Shown: positions 46,915 through 57,240, counted from the stretch's first letter. The stretch is 64,000 bases of DNA from Bimastos eiseni (GCA_959347315.1 OY365814.1:4342864-4406863), one strand, 5' to 3'. Translations and numbers: made by a program. Notes: generated by a model from the letters alone, not told the origin.

Positions 46915-47230
46915 AAGATGTGGGCTCTCTACTGATGGAGTCGTATTTCGTTCCGAAGCATCCGGCCAGTTTCTCAAGATTTGAAAACTTGGTTATCGGA
47001 TCAAGACGCCTATGTTGTGCATAAACCAGTCAGATTAAAATTTAGACGTAGAAAAATATTCGACTTAGGTATATGATTTGTGGCAGGCCGATTTGGCCGA
47101 CGTTTCTTGTGTTTCAAAATATAACGATAACAATAAATATCTGTTAAAACTCGCAAACGAGGTAGAAGTTGGAATATTTCGTAAAGCGGAAAGGTTACTG
47201 CCTCCATGTTCTATGTCGCGTCAGAATCCC
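46915..47230 (+). pseudogene. Polinton integrase fragment
   Basis: In scattered frames it shows HPASFS, then SDQDAYVVHKPVRLKFRRRK and DLWQADLADVSCVSKYN. HKPVR and WQADLVD-SKYNDG-YKYLL are hallmark blocks of Polinton (retroviral-like, DDE) integrases, the WQAD Asp being the first catalytic acid. The zinc-binding N-terminus has a deletion after PASFS, and the second catalytic Asp and Glu with the C-terminal chromodomain region are missing. Inactive. Confidence 0.7.
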
Positions 47231-47334
47231 ATATAGAACATTTCGAGGACGAGTCATTAAGTTTTAGATCGGGTAGCGCGTGCGACGTAAATCGAGGTTT
47301 TTATTTCCTTTTCGTCTACTGCAACTTGTTGTAA

Positions 47335-47580
47335 CACGTTATGGTCGGAGATACCAAAGTTCATCTGCTTCGTATCGTACCGATTTCTGGAGGAAACGGC
47401 GATATCATCTATACCACTTACGAAAAACCTTAATATGCACCCTTACAGCAGAAACATTTCGATTCTATCGAGACAGATATAAGGAACGACGTCGGTCTGC
47501 CCATAACATTCGAGTCCGGGAAAGTGTTGATAACGCTTCATTTCAGATTGCGCAAAATTCCTTATCTGTCACAATGAAAA
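47335..47580 (+). pseudogene. Polinton minor-capsid-type protein, C-terminal fragment
   Basis: One frame reads GDTKVHLLRIVPISGGNGD, an in-frame stop, then HFDSIEIDIRNDVGLPITFE and VLITLHFRLR. This order (LLRIV, FDTIEIDI-DD-G-PVPFE-G-V-VTLHFR) is the end of the single-jelly-roll or penton-like capsid protein of Polintons as I recall it. The N-terminal two thirds are absent. Confidence 0.5.
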
Positions 47581-47587
47581 GACAATT

Positions 47588-47960
47588 ATGTTGCGCGAGT
47601 TGCTTCGCTTACGAAGACTGTTATTCTCAACAGAGAAAAACGGAATGCCCATTTTCCAAGGCTCGCGCGGACACGGACTGGGAAGCATTCTCAGCGGATT
47701 CTTCAGAAGCGCCTGGCCTTTAATTCAAACCGGAGCTAAAGCCTTCGGAAAACAATTCTTGAGAACTGGTTTGCAAATAGCCAACGACGTTGCGGATGAG
47801 TAAAATTTCAAAGAGTCTAGCAAAGCTGGTATTCCGGCCGGCATAAAAGTGTTTGCGTCGACCAACCATTTCAAAAATCAAAGCGGTAGCCGCGGTAAGA
47901 GACGCAAGAAATCCTTAAAGAGATTGAATAAAAAGCTTAGGCTCAATATATTCGACGAGG
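47588..47960 (+). pseudogene. Polinton small basic core-like protein
   Basis: The frame containing GLGSILSGFFRSAWPLIQTG and AKAFGKQFLRTG matches the short Gly/Ala amphipathic protein (compared by others to adenovirus core or pX/pVI-type peptides) that precedes the major capsid gene in Polintons. The frame stops at 47,803; the related downstream sequence ends in a Lys/Arg-rich tail (KSLKRLNKKLRLN) just before the next gene, so a TAA has probably split it. Confidence 0.55.
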
Positions 47961-47964
47961 AATA

Positions 47965-49287
47965 ATGGCCTGCGTTCACCCGCAGTCTTGCGAATGCACC
48001 AAGAGTGAATTGGATCTCTAGTCGTACCTCCAACGCAGACCAGCATAGAAAGCGGGACTTTTGTGGAATATAATCCAATTTCGCCAATTTCATAAGGAGC
48101 TCCTATCGAATTAAGCTTTAATGGTGCCGGACAAAACTATTTGCATTTGTCGAGCACTCAACTGTACGTCAGAGCTTGAATCGTGGGCGCAAACAACGAC
48201 AACATAGACGGAGGCGATCTCGTTGGACCCATCAACCTGTTTCTACACAGTCTGTTTTCGGATGTCGACATTATCTTAAATGTTACTCTCATCACGAATT
48301 CGAACAATACTTACGCTTACCGAAGTTAATTTGAGACGATTCTGAGCTACGGATCCACGATCAAAAATGCTCAACTCACATGGGTGTTGTATTACAAAGA
48401 CCACACAAGAAATCTGGAAAATGATAATCCGCACGACGACACCGCTCTAAACTCTGGATTTAAGAAACGAAGCGTTTTGACCAACGAGGGTAAAGTCGTG
48501 GACATGTCGGGATGCATTCGCGGCGACCTGTTCTTCCAAGGTCGATTCCTTCCCAACGACGTTAATATGAAGGTGCGACTCGTTAGAAATATAGATCCAG
48601 TTTGTCTTATGTCATCGAATAATGACGCCACGTTTAAAGTACAAACCTTTTATCACAAACTATACGTTAGAAAAAGTGAAATTCAGTCCTTCCGTATTCG
48701 TGGCGCACGCCAACGCTTTGGAAAGACGGAACGTGAAATTTTCGATCCATAGAGCCGAATGTAAAACATTTAGCGTGCCAGCCTGAAATTTAGACGCCAC
48801 TCAAGAAAGCCTTTTCTCCGGACAGTTGCCTACCAGAATAGTCAGCGGATGCGTGGACAATGACGCGTTTAACGGAAACTACAAGAAGAATCCATTCAAC
48901 TTTAAGCACACGAATTTGACTCAGTTAAAGTATATCTGGATGGCCGGCGACAATTCGTGAATCCTCTAGAAGTCAACTTTGGCAAAAATCAGTTTATTAA
49001 CGCTTGCGCCACGCTATTCGTGGAAACCGGAAAGTGGATGCGAGACGAAGGAAACGGAATTAGCAGAGAAGACTTTTCTGGCGGATACGCTCTCTACGCC
49101 TTCGATCTGATTCCGAACCTCTGCGAGGGCGATCATTTCAATTTGATTAAATGCTGAAACGTTCGACTGAATATGAAATTTTCTCAAGCTTTGGCCAACA
49201 CGATAAACCTCATAGCCTTCGCCGAGTTTCAAAGTATCTTGGTGATTGACAGATGCAGGAACGTAGTCTTCGATTACGAAAACTGAA
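47965..49287 (+). pseudogene. Polinton major-capsid-type gene, multiply broken
   Basis: From ATG 47,965 (start block CVHPQSCECTKSELDL) through INLFLHSLFSDVDI, VLYYKDHTRN, DLFFQGRFLPNDVN, LFSGQLPTRIVSGCVDNDAF, NLTQLK and GGYALYAFDLIPNLCEGDHF to AFAEFQSILVIDRCRNVVFD. This is the protein widely annotated as F54H12.2-like and considered the Polinton hexon-type (double jelly-roll) capsid protein, usual length near 430 residues. At least four frame changes or stops lie between blocks. Order and completeness show the gene entered whole and decayed in place. Which capsid role it plays is from memory of the literature. Confidence 0.75.
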
Positions 49288-49288
49288 A

Positions 49289-49720
49289 ATGGACGGATCC
49301 AGTATTAAAACGTTTCTTCGACGCGTTGCGAAATTGTTTGCCGGAGTATTCGCGCGATCGTCTACCGAAAGCCATACCAAGACCGGCATTACTCGTTTGC
49401 AATACCGATCCTCACTACGAAACCGGACAATATTGGATCGTTTCGTACGTTGAAAATTCTTCGTACGGAGAACATTTCGACTCGTTCGGCCGACCGCCAG
49501 AAGATGACTTTAGAGATTTTTTTGAACAGAGATTGCAAACATTGGATTTTTAACGATAAACATTTACAAAGTTCTGTTGGTCGATTCTGCGAACACTATT
49601 CCATTTTATACTGTTTGCATAGATGCAGAAATAGAAATCCTACCGCAATTACTAATGGGCTTACTTCGGATACTGGACTTCACGATTATTTGGTTCATAC
49701 TTACGTGTGTAAGACGTTCG
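49289..49720 (+). pseudogene. Polinton adenovirus-type cysteine protease, inactivated
   Basis: Blocks are RLPKAIPRPALLVCNTDPHY, GQYWIVSYV, GEHFDSFGRPPEDDF and, after a frameshift near 49,535, LQSSVGRFCEHYSILYCLHR. The family (adenain/C5, ULP-like fold) uses a His in the xHW block, an acid in the FDSFG region, a Gln before the Cys helix, and the Cys. Here the His position is Tyr (TAT where CAT is expected), the Gly after the catalytic Cys is Glu, and the second Cys is Ser. It could not be active even without the frameshift. Confidence 0.75.
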
Positions 49721-49948
49721 CCAAATAAATTTATTGAAACGTTTTCGTCATTCTATTAATGCAAAGGAGTTAGTAATTGTTCCTAGCGCATCGCGATATT
49801 ATATATACGCCTGGGATGAGAATTGGGTTTCCAGTGGTAACAGATGTTGGCTTTAGTACCTTTCACCACGTTCGGAGGAATATTCCCACGAGAATCATAA
49901 ACACGTCTGGCCAAGCCTTTGATGAGCGTGCCACCCCAGGCCTCATGG

Positions 49949-50108
49949 AGAGGGTAAAGGGCCCCGTGGAGAAGGTAAAGGGCCCCATGAAGGGGGTAAA
50001 GGGCCCCATGGAGGGGGTAAAGGGCCCCATGAAGAGAGTAAAGGGCCCCATGGAGAGGGTAACGGGCCCCATGGATGGGTAAAGGGCCCCATGGCGGGGG
50101 GAAAGGGC
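49949..50108. repeat. 21-bp tandem repeat, about seven copies
   Basis: Units of GTAAAGGGCCCCATGGAGAG plus one base; each has the palindrome GGGCCC. ORFs in both strands (Met-Lys-Gly-Val-Lys-Gly-Pro type) are repeat products. Confidence 0.9.
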
Positions 50109-50149
50109 CAGCCGCCGCCTCCAATGGCTGAACAGCAAACCTACGATTG

Positions 50150-50430
50150 GCGGTGTGCGTATGTCTTCGTATGTGTGTGTGTACGCATGTGTGCGTGTAT
50201 GCGTGCGTGTCTCTGTCCGTGTCATCGTATGTGTGCGTGTCATCGTATGTGTGTATGCATGTGTGCGTGTCTCTGTCTTTGTATGTGTGCGTGTATTTGT
50301 GCGTGTCTGTGTGCGAGTATGTGTGCGTGTTTGTGTGCGTATGTGTCTTTGTATGTGTCCGTGTCAGTGTACGTTTGTACATATGTGTGCGTGTCTGTGT
50401 ATGTGTCCTTGTATGTGTGCTTATGCTTAG
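50150..50430. repeat. GT-rich degenerate microsatellite (TGTGTGCG, GTGTCTTTGTATG)
   Basis: Alternating pyrimidine-purine words over 280 bp; Cys/Val ORFs (+) and Thr/His ORFs (-) are artefacts. Such sequence favours Z-DNA. Confidence 0.85.
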
Positions 50431-50849
50431 AAATACGTGCGCGTGGAGTCCAGCCAATGGGTGGACGCGGTTGCCTCTTGCCCTAGCCAATGAGAGGGCG
50501 AGAAAAGCCATTAAAATGATTGACACACGAAGGCGCCCGGCTCATGAATAGTAATTTGATCGCCCAGCGACCAATCAGCGAGCGACAATAGCAATTAAGG
50601 GCTAGAGGAGGTTGAAAGAGGCTGTCGCACCCCCACTGATGATAAACAACACTATTAACTTATCTCATAGCTCTTTATTAATTAGTTTTGTTTTAAATGG
50701 TCACCACAGGGCTCAAATATTCGATGATCTAAGTTTAAAGAGATTTTGGCTAAATTTGAACCTCATAAAATATAATGATTGCCCTTACCATAGAAGATAT
50801 ATACTCTCTTCCTCGTCCGGAGGCACCTGAAGGCCTTTCTGTTCTCCGT

Positions 50850-50935
50850 TTGGATGTGTCCTGAGTAGGACACGCCTCTTATCTTGAGTGGCGCTATACG
50901 AGTGCTCCGTTACAATTACAATTACAATGCCACAA
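50850..50935 (+). repeat. LINE 3' tail with ACAATT repeats
   Basis: GGCGCTATACGAGTGCTCCG is followed by TTACAATTACAATTACAATG, typical of a CR1/L2-type LINE end with its terminal short tandem repeat. Upstream coding remnants are not clear. Confidence 0.45.
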
Positions 50936-51137
50936 GCTAAGAAAACGAAAGTTATTAAAGCTTCATAACCATGGCAGAATAATGCGATGCGATACCATCG
51001 ACTTTGAGAAACCTTGTCTGCAAATTAGACAACAGCCACCAAAAATGTGCACATTTATAAAATATCTATTTTGGTGTATTTTTTATGAAATTCAGAGACA
51101 AAAACTGACATTTAAATATTTTAATTTTGATTTTCAG

Positions 51138-51559
51138 TTGTAATAAAAGTTAAAGTGGAATATCGTGATGCAAAATGTGCAACTAGACAATTTCACGACA
51201 AATTTGAAAATCTTCGAAACAGAACGATGCCAAGGTCACATAAAACTGATAAACTCATCAGTCAACTGAAAGATGAAGGCGTAGAAATCATCAACTCTCA
51301 ACTGGACAGAAAGACTGTGGTCGTTTGGATCTGGTGTTATTCACAAGCAGCACTTGAATATATTCAAAGGCAATACGAATCGAATAAACTGACAGATATA
51401 TTACATGGTCTTACAGATATTCGACGATCAGCCTCTGAAATAAGCCAATCAACTGTGATCAACATTGATCGCACTGAGATCAAGAAAACAGTTGGTAGGT
51501 TATCATCAAAATATATTCAAAAGAAGATAAAATATGGACAACACTTGAATCTTAGATGA
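51138..51559 (+). CDS. TRADD-N-like exon (death-signalling adaptor-type fold), open
   Basis: Acceptor GATTTTCAG precedes 51,138; the frame (entering in phase 1) is open to the stop at 51,559, about 140 residues. It starts with a hydrophobic strand (VIKVKVEY), an Arg/Lys-rich helical region, strand TVVVWIWCYSQAALEYIQRQ, ESNKLTDIL helix and strand STVINIDRTEI. This order of strands and helices, and the strand-then-YxxG/SxLxxxL helix, resembles the N-terminal alpha-beta sandwich of TRADD seen in many invertebrate proteins next to NACHT, death or CARD domains. A GTG lies near the start but no ATG, so it is an internal or terminal exon. Upstream exons were not found. Assignment is by fold pattern, not by sequence search. 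Confidence 0.5.
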
Positions 51560-52085
51560 AGGAATTCATCAGAATGGCGCTGGTTGAAATGTTGAATCTA
51601 AAGAAACGGATCGATCTTCTTAAAATAGAAAGTCGATGCAGCAAACAGGAATAGGCCTATAATATTATTTAGAATCTGTCGCTAGTGATGCTTGCGTTCG
51701 TCTCCTGTAACCATCAAATTTATATGACGGTCAATTATAATTCTCAGACAGTGTGCAACTTTCCAACCTCATTCCTTCCTTCATTCCTTTACACAATCGA
51801 TGTCAAATCGATCTAATTCATCCTTTCTTCCTAATCTCATGCCTTTACTCCAGTTCAATTGAAAATGTGAGACTTAGCTTATTACTGTTAAATCCACGGA
51901 GTAACTTCTATGATACTTTCACATCTTGTGCCTAATTCCATTTTCATCTTCACGTTTTTTGCATAATTCCTCCCTCCTTCTATTTATCTGTCCTCTTTCT
52001 TTGAATCACACTTCCTTTCCATCCATTTCTACTCAGAAATCACTTATTTCAGTAACAAATCTGTGAAATATCATTCGGAATTCAT
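51221..52085. repeat. right copy of the 5,965-6,720 block
   Basis: Homology covers the TRADD-N-like exon and about 500 bp of downstream sequence. Confidence 0.75.
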
Positions 52086-52089
52086 CTCA

Positions 52090-54470
52090 CAACCATCCTT
52101 CCATAATTCCATCCCAGTTGACTAACGATAAATTGCCATCGACGTCAAGTCGTAAGCTCAAGTCCGCTAAATGCGACCATGCCAGGTATTTAGCCTCAAC
52201 AGTTGCAGGCAAGCTGGAGGAAGGCAATTTCAAAGCAGCCATCCGTCTCATCTGCAGCGAGGATAAACCGTCGCTGGACACACCGGAAACTCTGGCCGCC
52301 CTTAAGAAAACGCACCCGCCTGCGCCAGTGGACAGGAGAACACCGTGTGATCCAGACAGTTCCGATCGCTTCATCCCGCTTCAAGTTTCTAAAGAAGATG
52401 TCGCTAGGCAGTCTCCTCTTTCCCTGCGGGTTCGGCTGGTGGTCCAGATGGCATAACTCCACAACACTTAAAGGATCTGATGGCCTATGGAGTAGATGAC
52501 AACATCGGGCAACATCTATCTGACCTTGTCAATCTGCTCCTAAAGGGAGGTCTTTCCCAAGAGGTGAATGAGGTCGTCTATGGGGCAAACCTTTTAGCCC
52601 TGAGCAAGAAGGACGGAGGCATAAGACCGATCGCCGTGGGCTACACATGGCGTCGTCTGGCGGCAAAGTGCGCTAATTCGCATGCGGTAACAAGGCTGTC
52701 TCAACTGCTCGCCCCCCATTCAGCTTGGGGTAGGCATTCCAGGAGGCGCTGATGCAGCTGTCCATGCGACACGTCGTTGGATAACCACAATGCCTGAGGA
52801 CAGCGTCCTAGTGAAGCTCGACTTCGCCAATGCCTTTAACACTCTGCGCGGAGATTGTCTTCTAGAAGCAGTTGCTAGAGAGATCCCAGAGCTCTACCAC
52901 TTTGCTCACGCTGCCTATTCAAACCGTCCACTGTTGCGCTATGGTTCAAACACTGCAACCGATTCTGATGAAGCTTCGTTCGGATCTGCGTATCGGATAT
53001 CTGGATGACCTGACATTGGGAGGTAACAAGGAAACAGTGGCCGACGACGTTCAATTAATCGAGCAGGAATCAAAGAATCTGGGATTGCTATTGAACCGCA
53101 GCAAATGCGAAATCGCGTGTCACAACACTCAGATGCTGAACAATGACCCTGCGTTCCAAGAGTTCACGAGCATAGCCCTCGAGGACATGCCCTTGTTGGG
53201 TGCACCTCTGATTCCAGGTCCAGCTGTGAACATGGTCGTTAATTCAAAGGCCAATGACCTCGAGAGGGCAATCGGGAGATTGTCCTTGCTTTATACACAT
53301 GACGCTCTGGTTCTGCTGAGAATCAGTCTAAGTGTACCGAAGCACTTGTACAGTCTGCGCACAGCCGTCTGCGCTGATTGCCCGGGCTTGGCTCGGTTTG
53401 ATCAACTGCTGAGAGAAGGACTGTCCACCATTTTAAATGTGGATCTTGACAATGACCGCTGGCTCCAGGCTTCTTTGCCGGTGAGAGATGGTGGTCTGGG
53501 AGTTCGTTGTGCATCTACGCTGGCACTTTCTGCCTTTCTGGCTTCTGCTGCTAGTACAAGCGAACTCCAGGCATGCATCCTACGAACAGAGTCTGCTGAG
53601 GAACCATATGAACTTGCGAGTTCAGCACTCAACGCTTGGAATACCCTGACAGATGCAGAACCACCAACAGGAGCAGCTAGTCATCGCCAGAAAGAATGGG
53701 ACCTCCGATTCACAGACAAGGCATGGAAAGGTCTGCTGGATTCCAATAACAATCCATGCGACCGTGCTCGCCTGCTGGCCTCACGAGCACCTCATTCTGG
53801 AGACTGGATGCTAGCGCCCCCTGTGACTGCCCTAGGCCTGCGCCTCTCAAACGAAGATGTACGAATGGCAGCCGGGTTGAGGCTAGGAACGACGCTCTGC
53901 GAGCCACATTTGTGTCACCAATGCTAAGAGAGCGTCGACGCAAAAGGGCTCCATGGACTAATTTGTAGAAGAGGCAGCGGAAAACATCAACGACATAGCA
54001 TGTTGAACGATGTCATCTGGAGAGCCCTTGGCAGGGCGAAGATTCCAGCGCAAAAGGAACCTCTCGGCTTGGTAAGAGAAGATGGAAAGCGACCGGACGG
54101 CGTCACGCTCATTCCTTGGACACGTGGTCGATGTCTGGCATGGGATGTGACAGTGCCCGACACCTACGCCAAGTCACATCTTGTCGACACATCTATCAGA
54201 GCTGGCGAAGCAGCCGAACGCGCAGCTAAGACGAAGAGGGCCAAGTATTCCACCATAACCAACACCCACGACTTCATAGCCCTCTCCTTGGAATCCGGCG
54301 GCACTTGGAGTAGTGAAGGACTGCAGTTCATCTCAGAGTTGGGTAGTCGAACGAGTGCTGCAACCCACGATCCAATGGAGACGTCATTTCTGTTCCAACG
54401 TATCTCGGTTGTTCTTCAGCGTGGGAACGCAGCCTGCCTCTTCGGGGCATTGCCAACACTCACTTAGCTC
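52090..54470 (+). pseudogene. reverse transcriptase with C-terminal nuclease-like domain, broken retroelement
   Basis: Four or five frames in order: basic N-terminus; GGPDGITPQHLKDL and SKKDGGIRPIAVGYTWRRL; motif A VLVKLDFANAFNTL; motif C IGYLDDLTLGG; thumb region; CxxC near HLCHQC, then HGLICRRGSGKHQRH, then KRPDGVTLIPW with LAWDVTV, ending QRISVVLQRGNAACL. Motif B (the QGDPLGPLLF block) is missing because about 20 residues are deleted between RYGSN and LQPIL. The Cys-Cys-His-His cluster plus RPDG...WD pattern fits a restriction-like endonuclease (as in R2-, NeSL- or Hero-type non-LTR elements) or a related DNA-binding end. The longest intact piece is 351 residues (52,872-53,927). Exact clade is unclear. 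Confidence 0.75.
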
Positions 54471-54506
54471 ATCATGGGCGATAACAGCATAATGTGAAAC
54501 ATATAT

Positions 54507-54565
54507 AATAATAATAATAATAATATCAATAATAATAATATCAATAATAATAACAATTAATACTA

Positions 54566-54602
<37 letters not shown>
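54507..54602. repeat. AAT trinucleotide microsatellite
   Basis: Runs of ATAATA; a second at 54,756-54,815 ends in ACAATA and AACAGC units. They give Tyr- or Ile-rich reverse ORFs that are not genes. Confidence 0.95.
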
Positions 54603-54605
<3 letters not shown>

Positions 54606-54755
54606 TGATGTCACGAACACAGTGATTAACATCTTTATTAGGAAGATAAGCAAATTCCTTCTGAGATATATTAATATAGTCTACTAAGAATTTCACAGCA
54701 TAAGACAGATTTAACAGGAACAGAGTGGAACTCAAAGCCCATTTAAAACCAGGTC

Positions 54756-54807
<52 letters not shown>

Positions 54808-54830
54808 TAACAATAACAGCAACAGCTGAC
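54756..54830. repeat. AAT/AAC microsatellite upstream of the NHL gene
   Basis: Uninterrupted ATA repeats then ACAATA and CAGCAA units. Confidence 0.95.
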
Positions 54831-54972
54831 TGAACAAATAGTTGCCAACGTTTGCCTACGTTCTAATTGCCTAATTAAAATAATCAACAAAGAAGCAAAT
54901 TTTAAATAATGAGTATTGTCAGTAAAATTAGTAGTCAATTGAAATGAATTATTTCAACTGCCTATTACTGCA

Positions 54973-56091
54973 ATGAATAAAAAGTATTTGATTTCTATTT
55001 TAGTTCTGTCTTCGCTTTCCGTCAACTTAATTGAGATAATTGAGGTAAATAAAAACAAAGATGAATCGTTGCGCATATATGGAGCGACTAAACTGCGAAA
55101 TGAAATCTACGTCTTGTGTCTGCAACAAACTTTGGAATCTGGTGTAATTCGTGTGTTTGAGGATCGAATTCCATTTCGTCTTCAGAGAGAATTCAATATA
55201 AAAGAGATCACTGATCCAAGTGACATTGCATCCAGTGAGAAAGAAAATTGTCTTTACGTCATCGACTTACACGAGAACTGCGTCTGGAAGATTACAAGAG
55301 AAACGGATGACCAACACAAAATCATCAAATGGCTGACTACTGATTATACGTTAAATGGTTTTATGTCAGTGTCCAGTAATGGTCAGTTATTGCTGTTCGA
55401 CTATACATATTCACCGCCAGATCTGATGTTCTACGGATCAGATGCAAAACTCCTTAGATCGATTTCGTTACCACCAGACATTGACGACCCAATTCATGCC
55501 GTGGAAACATCCATCGGGAATTTCATCATCCTTCACAGGTCAAATAAGCGAAAGTCGATCGATGTGGAACAAGAAGAGGAGGAGATGGAGGAGGAGGAGG
55601 AGAAGGAAGAAGAGGAGGAGGAGGAGGAGGAGGAGGAGGAGAAGGAGGAAGAAGAGGAGAAGGAGGAAGAAAAGGAGGAGGAGGAAGAAGAGGAGGAGCA
55701 GGAGGAGGAGAAGGAAATAGAAAAACAGGAGAAGATGGGAGAGAGTGGGTCACGAGGAAGCAAGAGGGACAATGAATGGTTTGTAAGTGAGTTGAGCAGC
55801 GATGGACAGATGGTTGTCCGTCGATTTATTCCTTCAAATGAAACACAACAACTGAGTCACCCTGAAAATCTCTCTCTCGATTCAGACGATCAAGTGTTTG
55901 TTTCTGACACAGAGAATCATAGAGTGATTCTCTTTGATTCAGATCTCAAATGGAATCGAATTCTTTATTCAATGGAAGACGAACCTGGGATTGCATATCC
56001 TGTGAGATTGTGCTACGACGAAGAACAGAAGCAACTGATCGTTGCAAATCTACATGGAACAATTAATGTTTACACGTTCAGTCAAACATAA
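54973..56091 (+). CDS. NHL-repeat beta-propeller protein with polyacidic insert
   Basis: An unbroken frame of 372 residues. Repeated blade-like blocks are visible: NEIYVLCLQQ, NCLYVIDLHENCVWKITRET, MSVSSNGQLLLFDY, AVETSIGNFIILHR, and near residue 295 PENLSLDSDDQVFVSDTENH followed by RVILFDSDLKW, then RLCYDEEQKQLIV. The xxVSDTENHRVxLFDSDL block is the NHL signature, as in TRIM2/3 and other scaffold or RNA-binding propellers. A run of Glu with some Lys occupies about residues 198-254 between blades (purine-rich DNA 55,560-55,735). The ATG at 54,973 gives a short hydrophobic start, but a good acceptor (TTCTATTTTAG at 55,003) suggests this may really be a last exon beginning at 55,004 in phase 1. 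No RING, B-box or other TRIM part is nearby. Partners and function unknown. Confidence 0.75.
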   Translation: MNKKYLISILVLSSLSVNLIEIIEVNKNKDESLRIYGATKLRNEIYVLCLQQTLESGVIRVFEDRIPFRLQREFNIKEITDPSDIASSEKENCLYVIDLHENCVWKITRETDDQHKIIKWLTTDYTLNGFMSVSSNGQLLLFDYTYSPPDLMFYGSDAKLLRSISLPPDIDDPIHAVETSIGNFIILHRSNKRKSIDVEQEEEEMEEEEEKEEEEEEEEEEEEKEEEEEKEEEKEEEEEEEEQEEEKEIEKQEKMGESGSRGSKRDNEWFVSELSSDGQMVVRRFIPSNETQQLSHPENLSLDSDDQVFVSDTENHRVILFDSDLKWNRILYSMEDEPGIAYPVRLCYDEEQKQLIVANLHGTINVYTFSQT

Positions 56092-56640
56092 TCACTTCTT
56101 ATGCAATTAATCATAAACTACTAACATATTTTAAATATTTGTATAATTGAATACAACGCTCAGAAAGGAAAGTATTTTAGCTCCTACTTAATTTCTAACA
56201 ATTTATAAAACACTATTTTTGATAAATCGCATACATTTTGACCTACATGTTGTCCGATGTTTTAGAGCAGAACGTCGATAAGTAAGAAGATTGTAAATCG
56301 AAGGTGGATTCAATCCTTAAATCGGGCATCAAATTATTTTGTGAGCAGTTTTTCAAGCGCTTGACAAAGTATTTTATTTATATATTCTGAAATTTGATAA
56401 CGCCCTTCTTTCAACATTTTTTTATCAGAAGTGCACAAGCAAAGAGGACCAGTTTTCCGCAGAGTCCGAATTAGTTATATAACGGGGTTTCACACGATTT
56501 TCCCGCCAAAACGTGACGTCACCTAATGAGCGTACGCACACTGACAAGCAGACATACGCACTCGGCCATCCAACCGTTTATGCGCATCAAACCTTCGGTG
56601 CAAATTTACGCGTATAATTAAGTTCATCCTTCAAAAGGAT
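56092..56640. other. no gene recognised
   Basis: AT-rich 3' flank of the NHL gene with possible polyadenylation words but no clear AATAAA near the stop. Confidence 0.4.
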
Positions 56641-56737
56641 TTAATTATACACATTTAAATATATATATATATACATTTAAATATATATATATACATTTAA
56701 ATATATATATATATACATTTTAATATATATATACATT

Positions 56738-56773
<36 letters not shown>

Positions 56774-57115
56774 AATAACTCGTGTGTTCGTATAATAATA
56801 TTAAAATCATGCATACGATTATATATATATATATTTATATATATACATATATATATGTATACACATACTAGCTTAGCCAAAACTTAATATTAATGCATTT
56901 AAAATTTATTATAAATACAGGCATAGATATCACGCGATCGAACCTGATATCTTTCGAGAAAGATGCATCGCTTTTTATCCTACGAACAATTTTAATTTCA
57001 ATTTATAATTATATTCCTCTTATAAATATTAATATTCGCTCCATTGTAAAAGTATAGTCTTATAAATATTCTAAAAGTGACTTTTATAATTATTCCGAAT
57101 AATCGTAGGCCTATG
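56640..57115. repeat. right copy of the 6,830-8,176 block, lacking the 12-bp satellite
   Basis: TA-microsatellite start with ATATACATTTAAATAT units, then near-identity to 6,855-6,976 and 7,950-8,176, joined directly at 56,880-56,893. Confidence 0.85.
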
Positions 57116-57240
57116 CATGCATATAAAACGCATATATTTTCCTAGATATTCTTGGCAACTTAATTGGCTCATTGCTTAAAGGCGAAGGTTTCTTAATGAA
57201 TTTATGTACAAGTATTTAAATAATTTAATTAAACCATTCT

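Larger units (their letters stand above)
45650..49760 (+). mobile_element. decayed Polinton (Maverick) fragment
   Basis: Six or seven adjacent reading frames on one strand match the capsid-integrase side of Polinton/adintovirus-like elements: RING ORF, short conserved ORF, integrase piece, minor-capsid C-terminus, small core-like protein, major-capsid-type protein and adenovirus-type protease. Codons here are richer in G/C than the flanks. DNA polymerase B, packaging ATPase and terminal inverted repeats are not found, so about 4 kb of an expected 15-20 kb survives. All but the RING frame carry stops or frameshifts. Confidence 0.85.

Noticed and set aside
45650..49760. Sequencing or assembly errors causing the Polinton frameshifts
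   Set aside because: Missing domains, a substituted catalytic residue and multiple separate stops indicate real decay, though a few indels could still be errors.
49783..50551. Thr/His and Cys/Val ORFs of up to 247 codons
   Set aside because: They read through the 21-bp array and GT-rich microsatellite.
55526..55772. Pro/Ser-rich reverse ORFs inside the NHL gene
   Set aside because: Antisense of the Glu-coding GAG/GAA tract.
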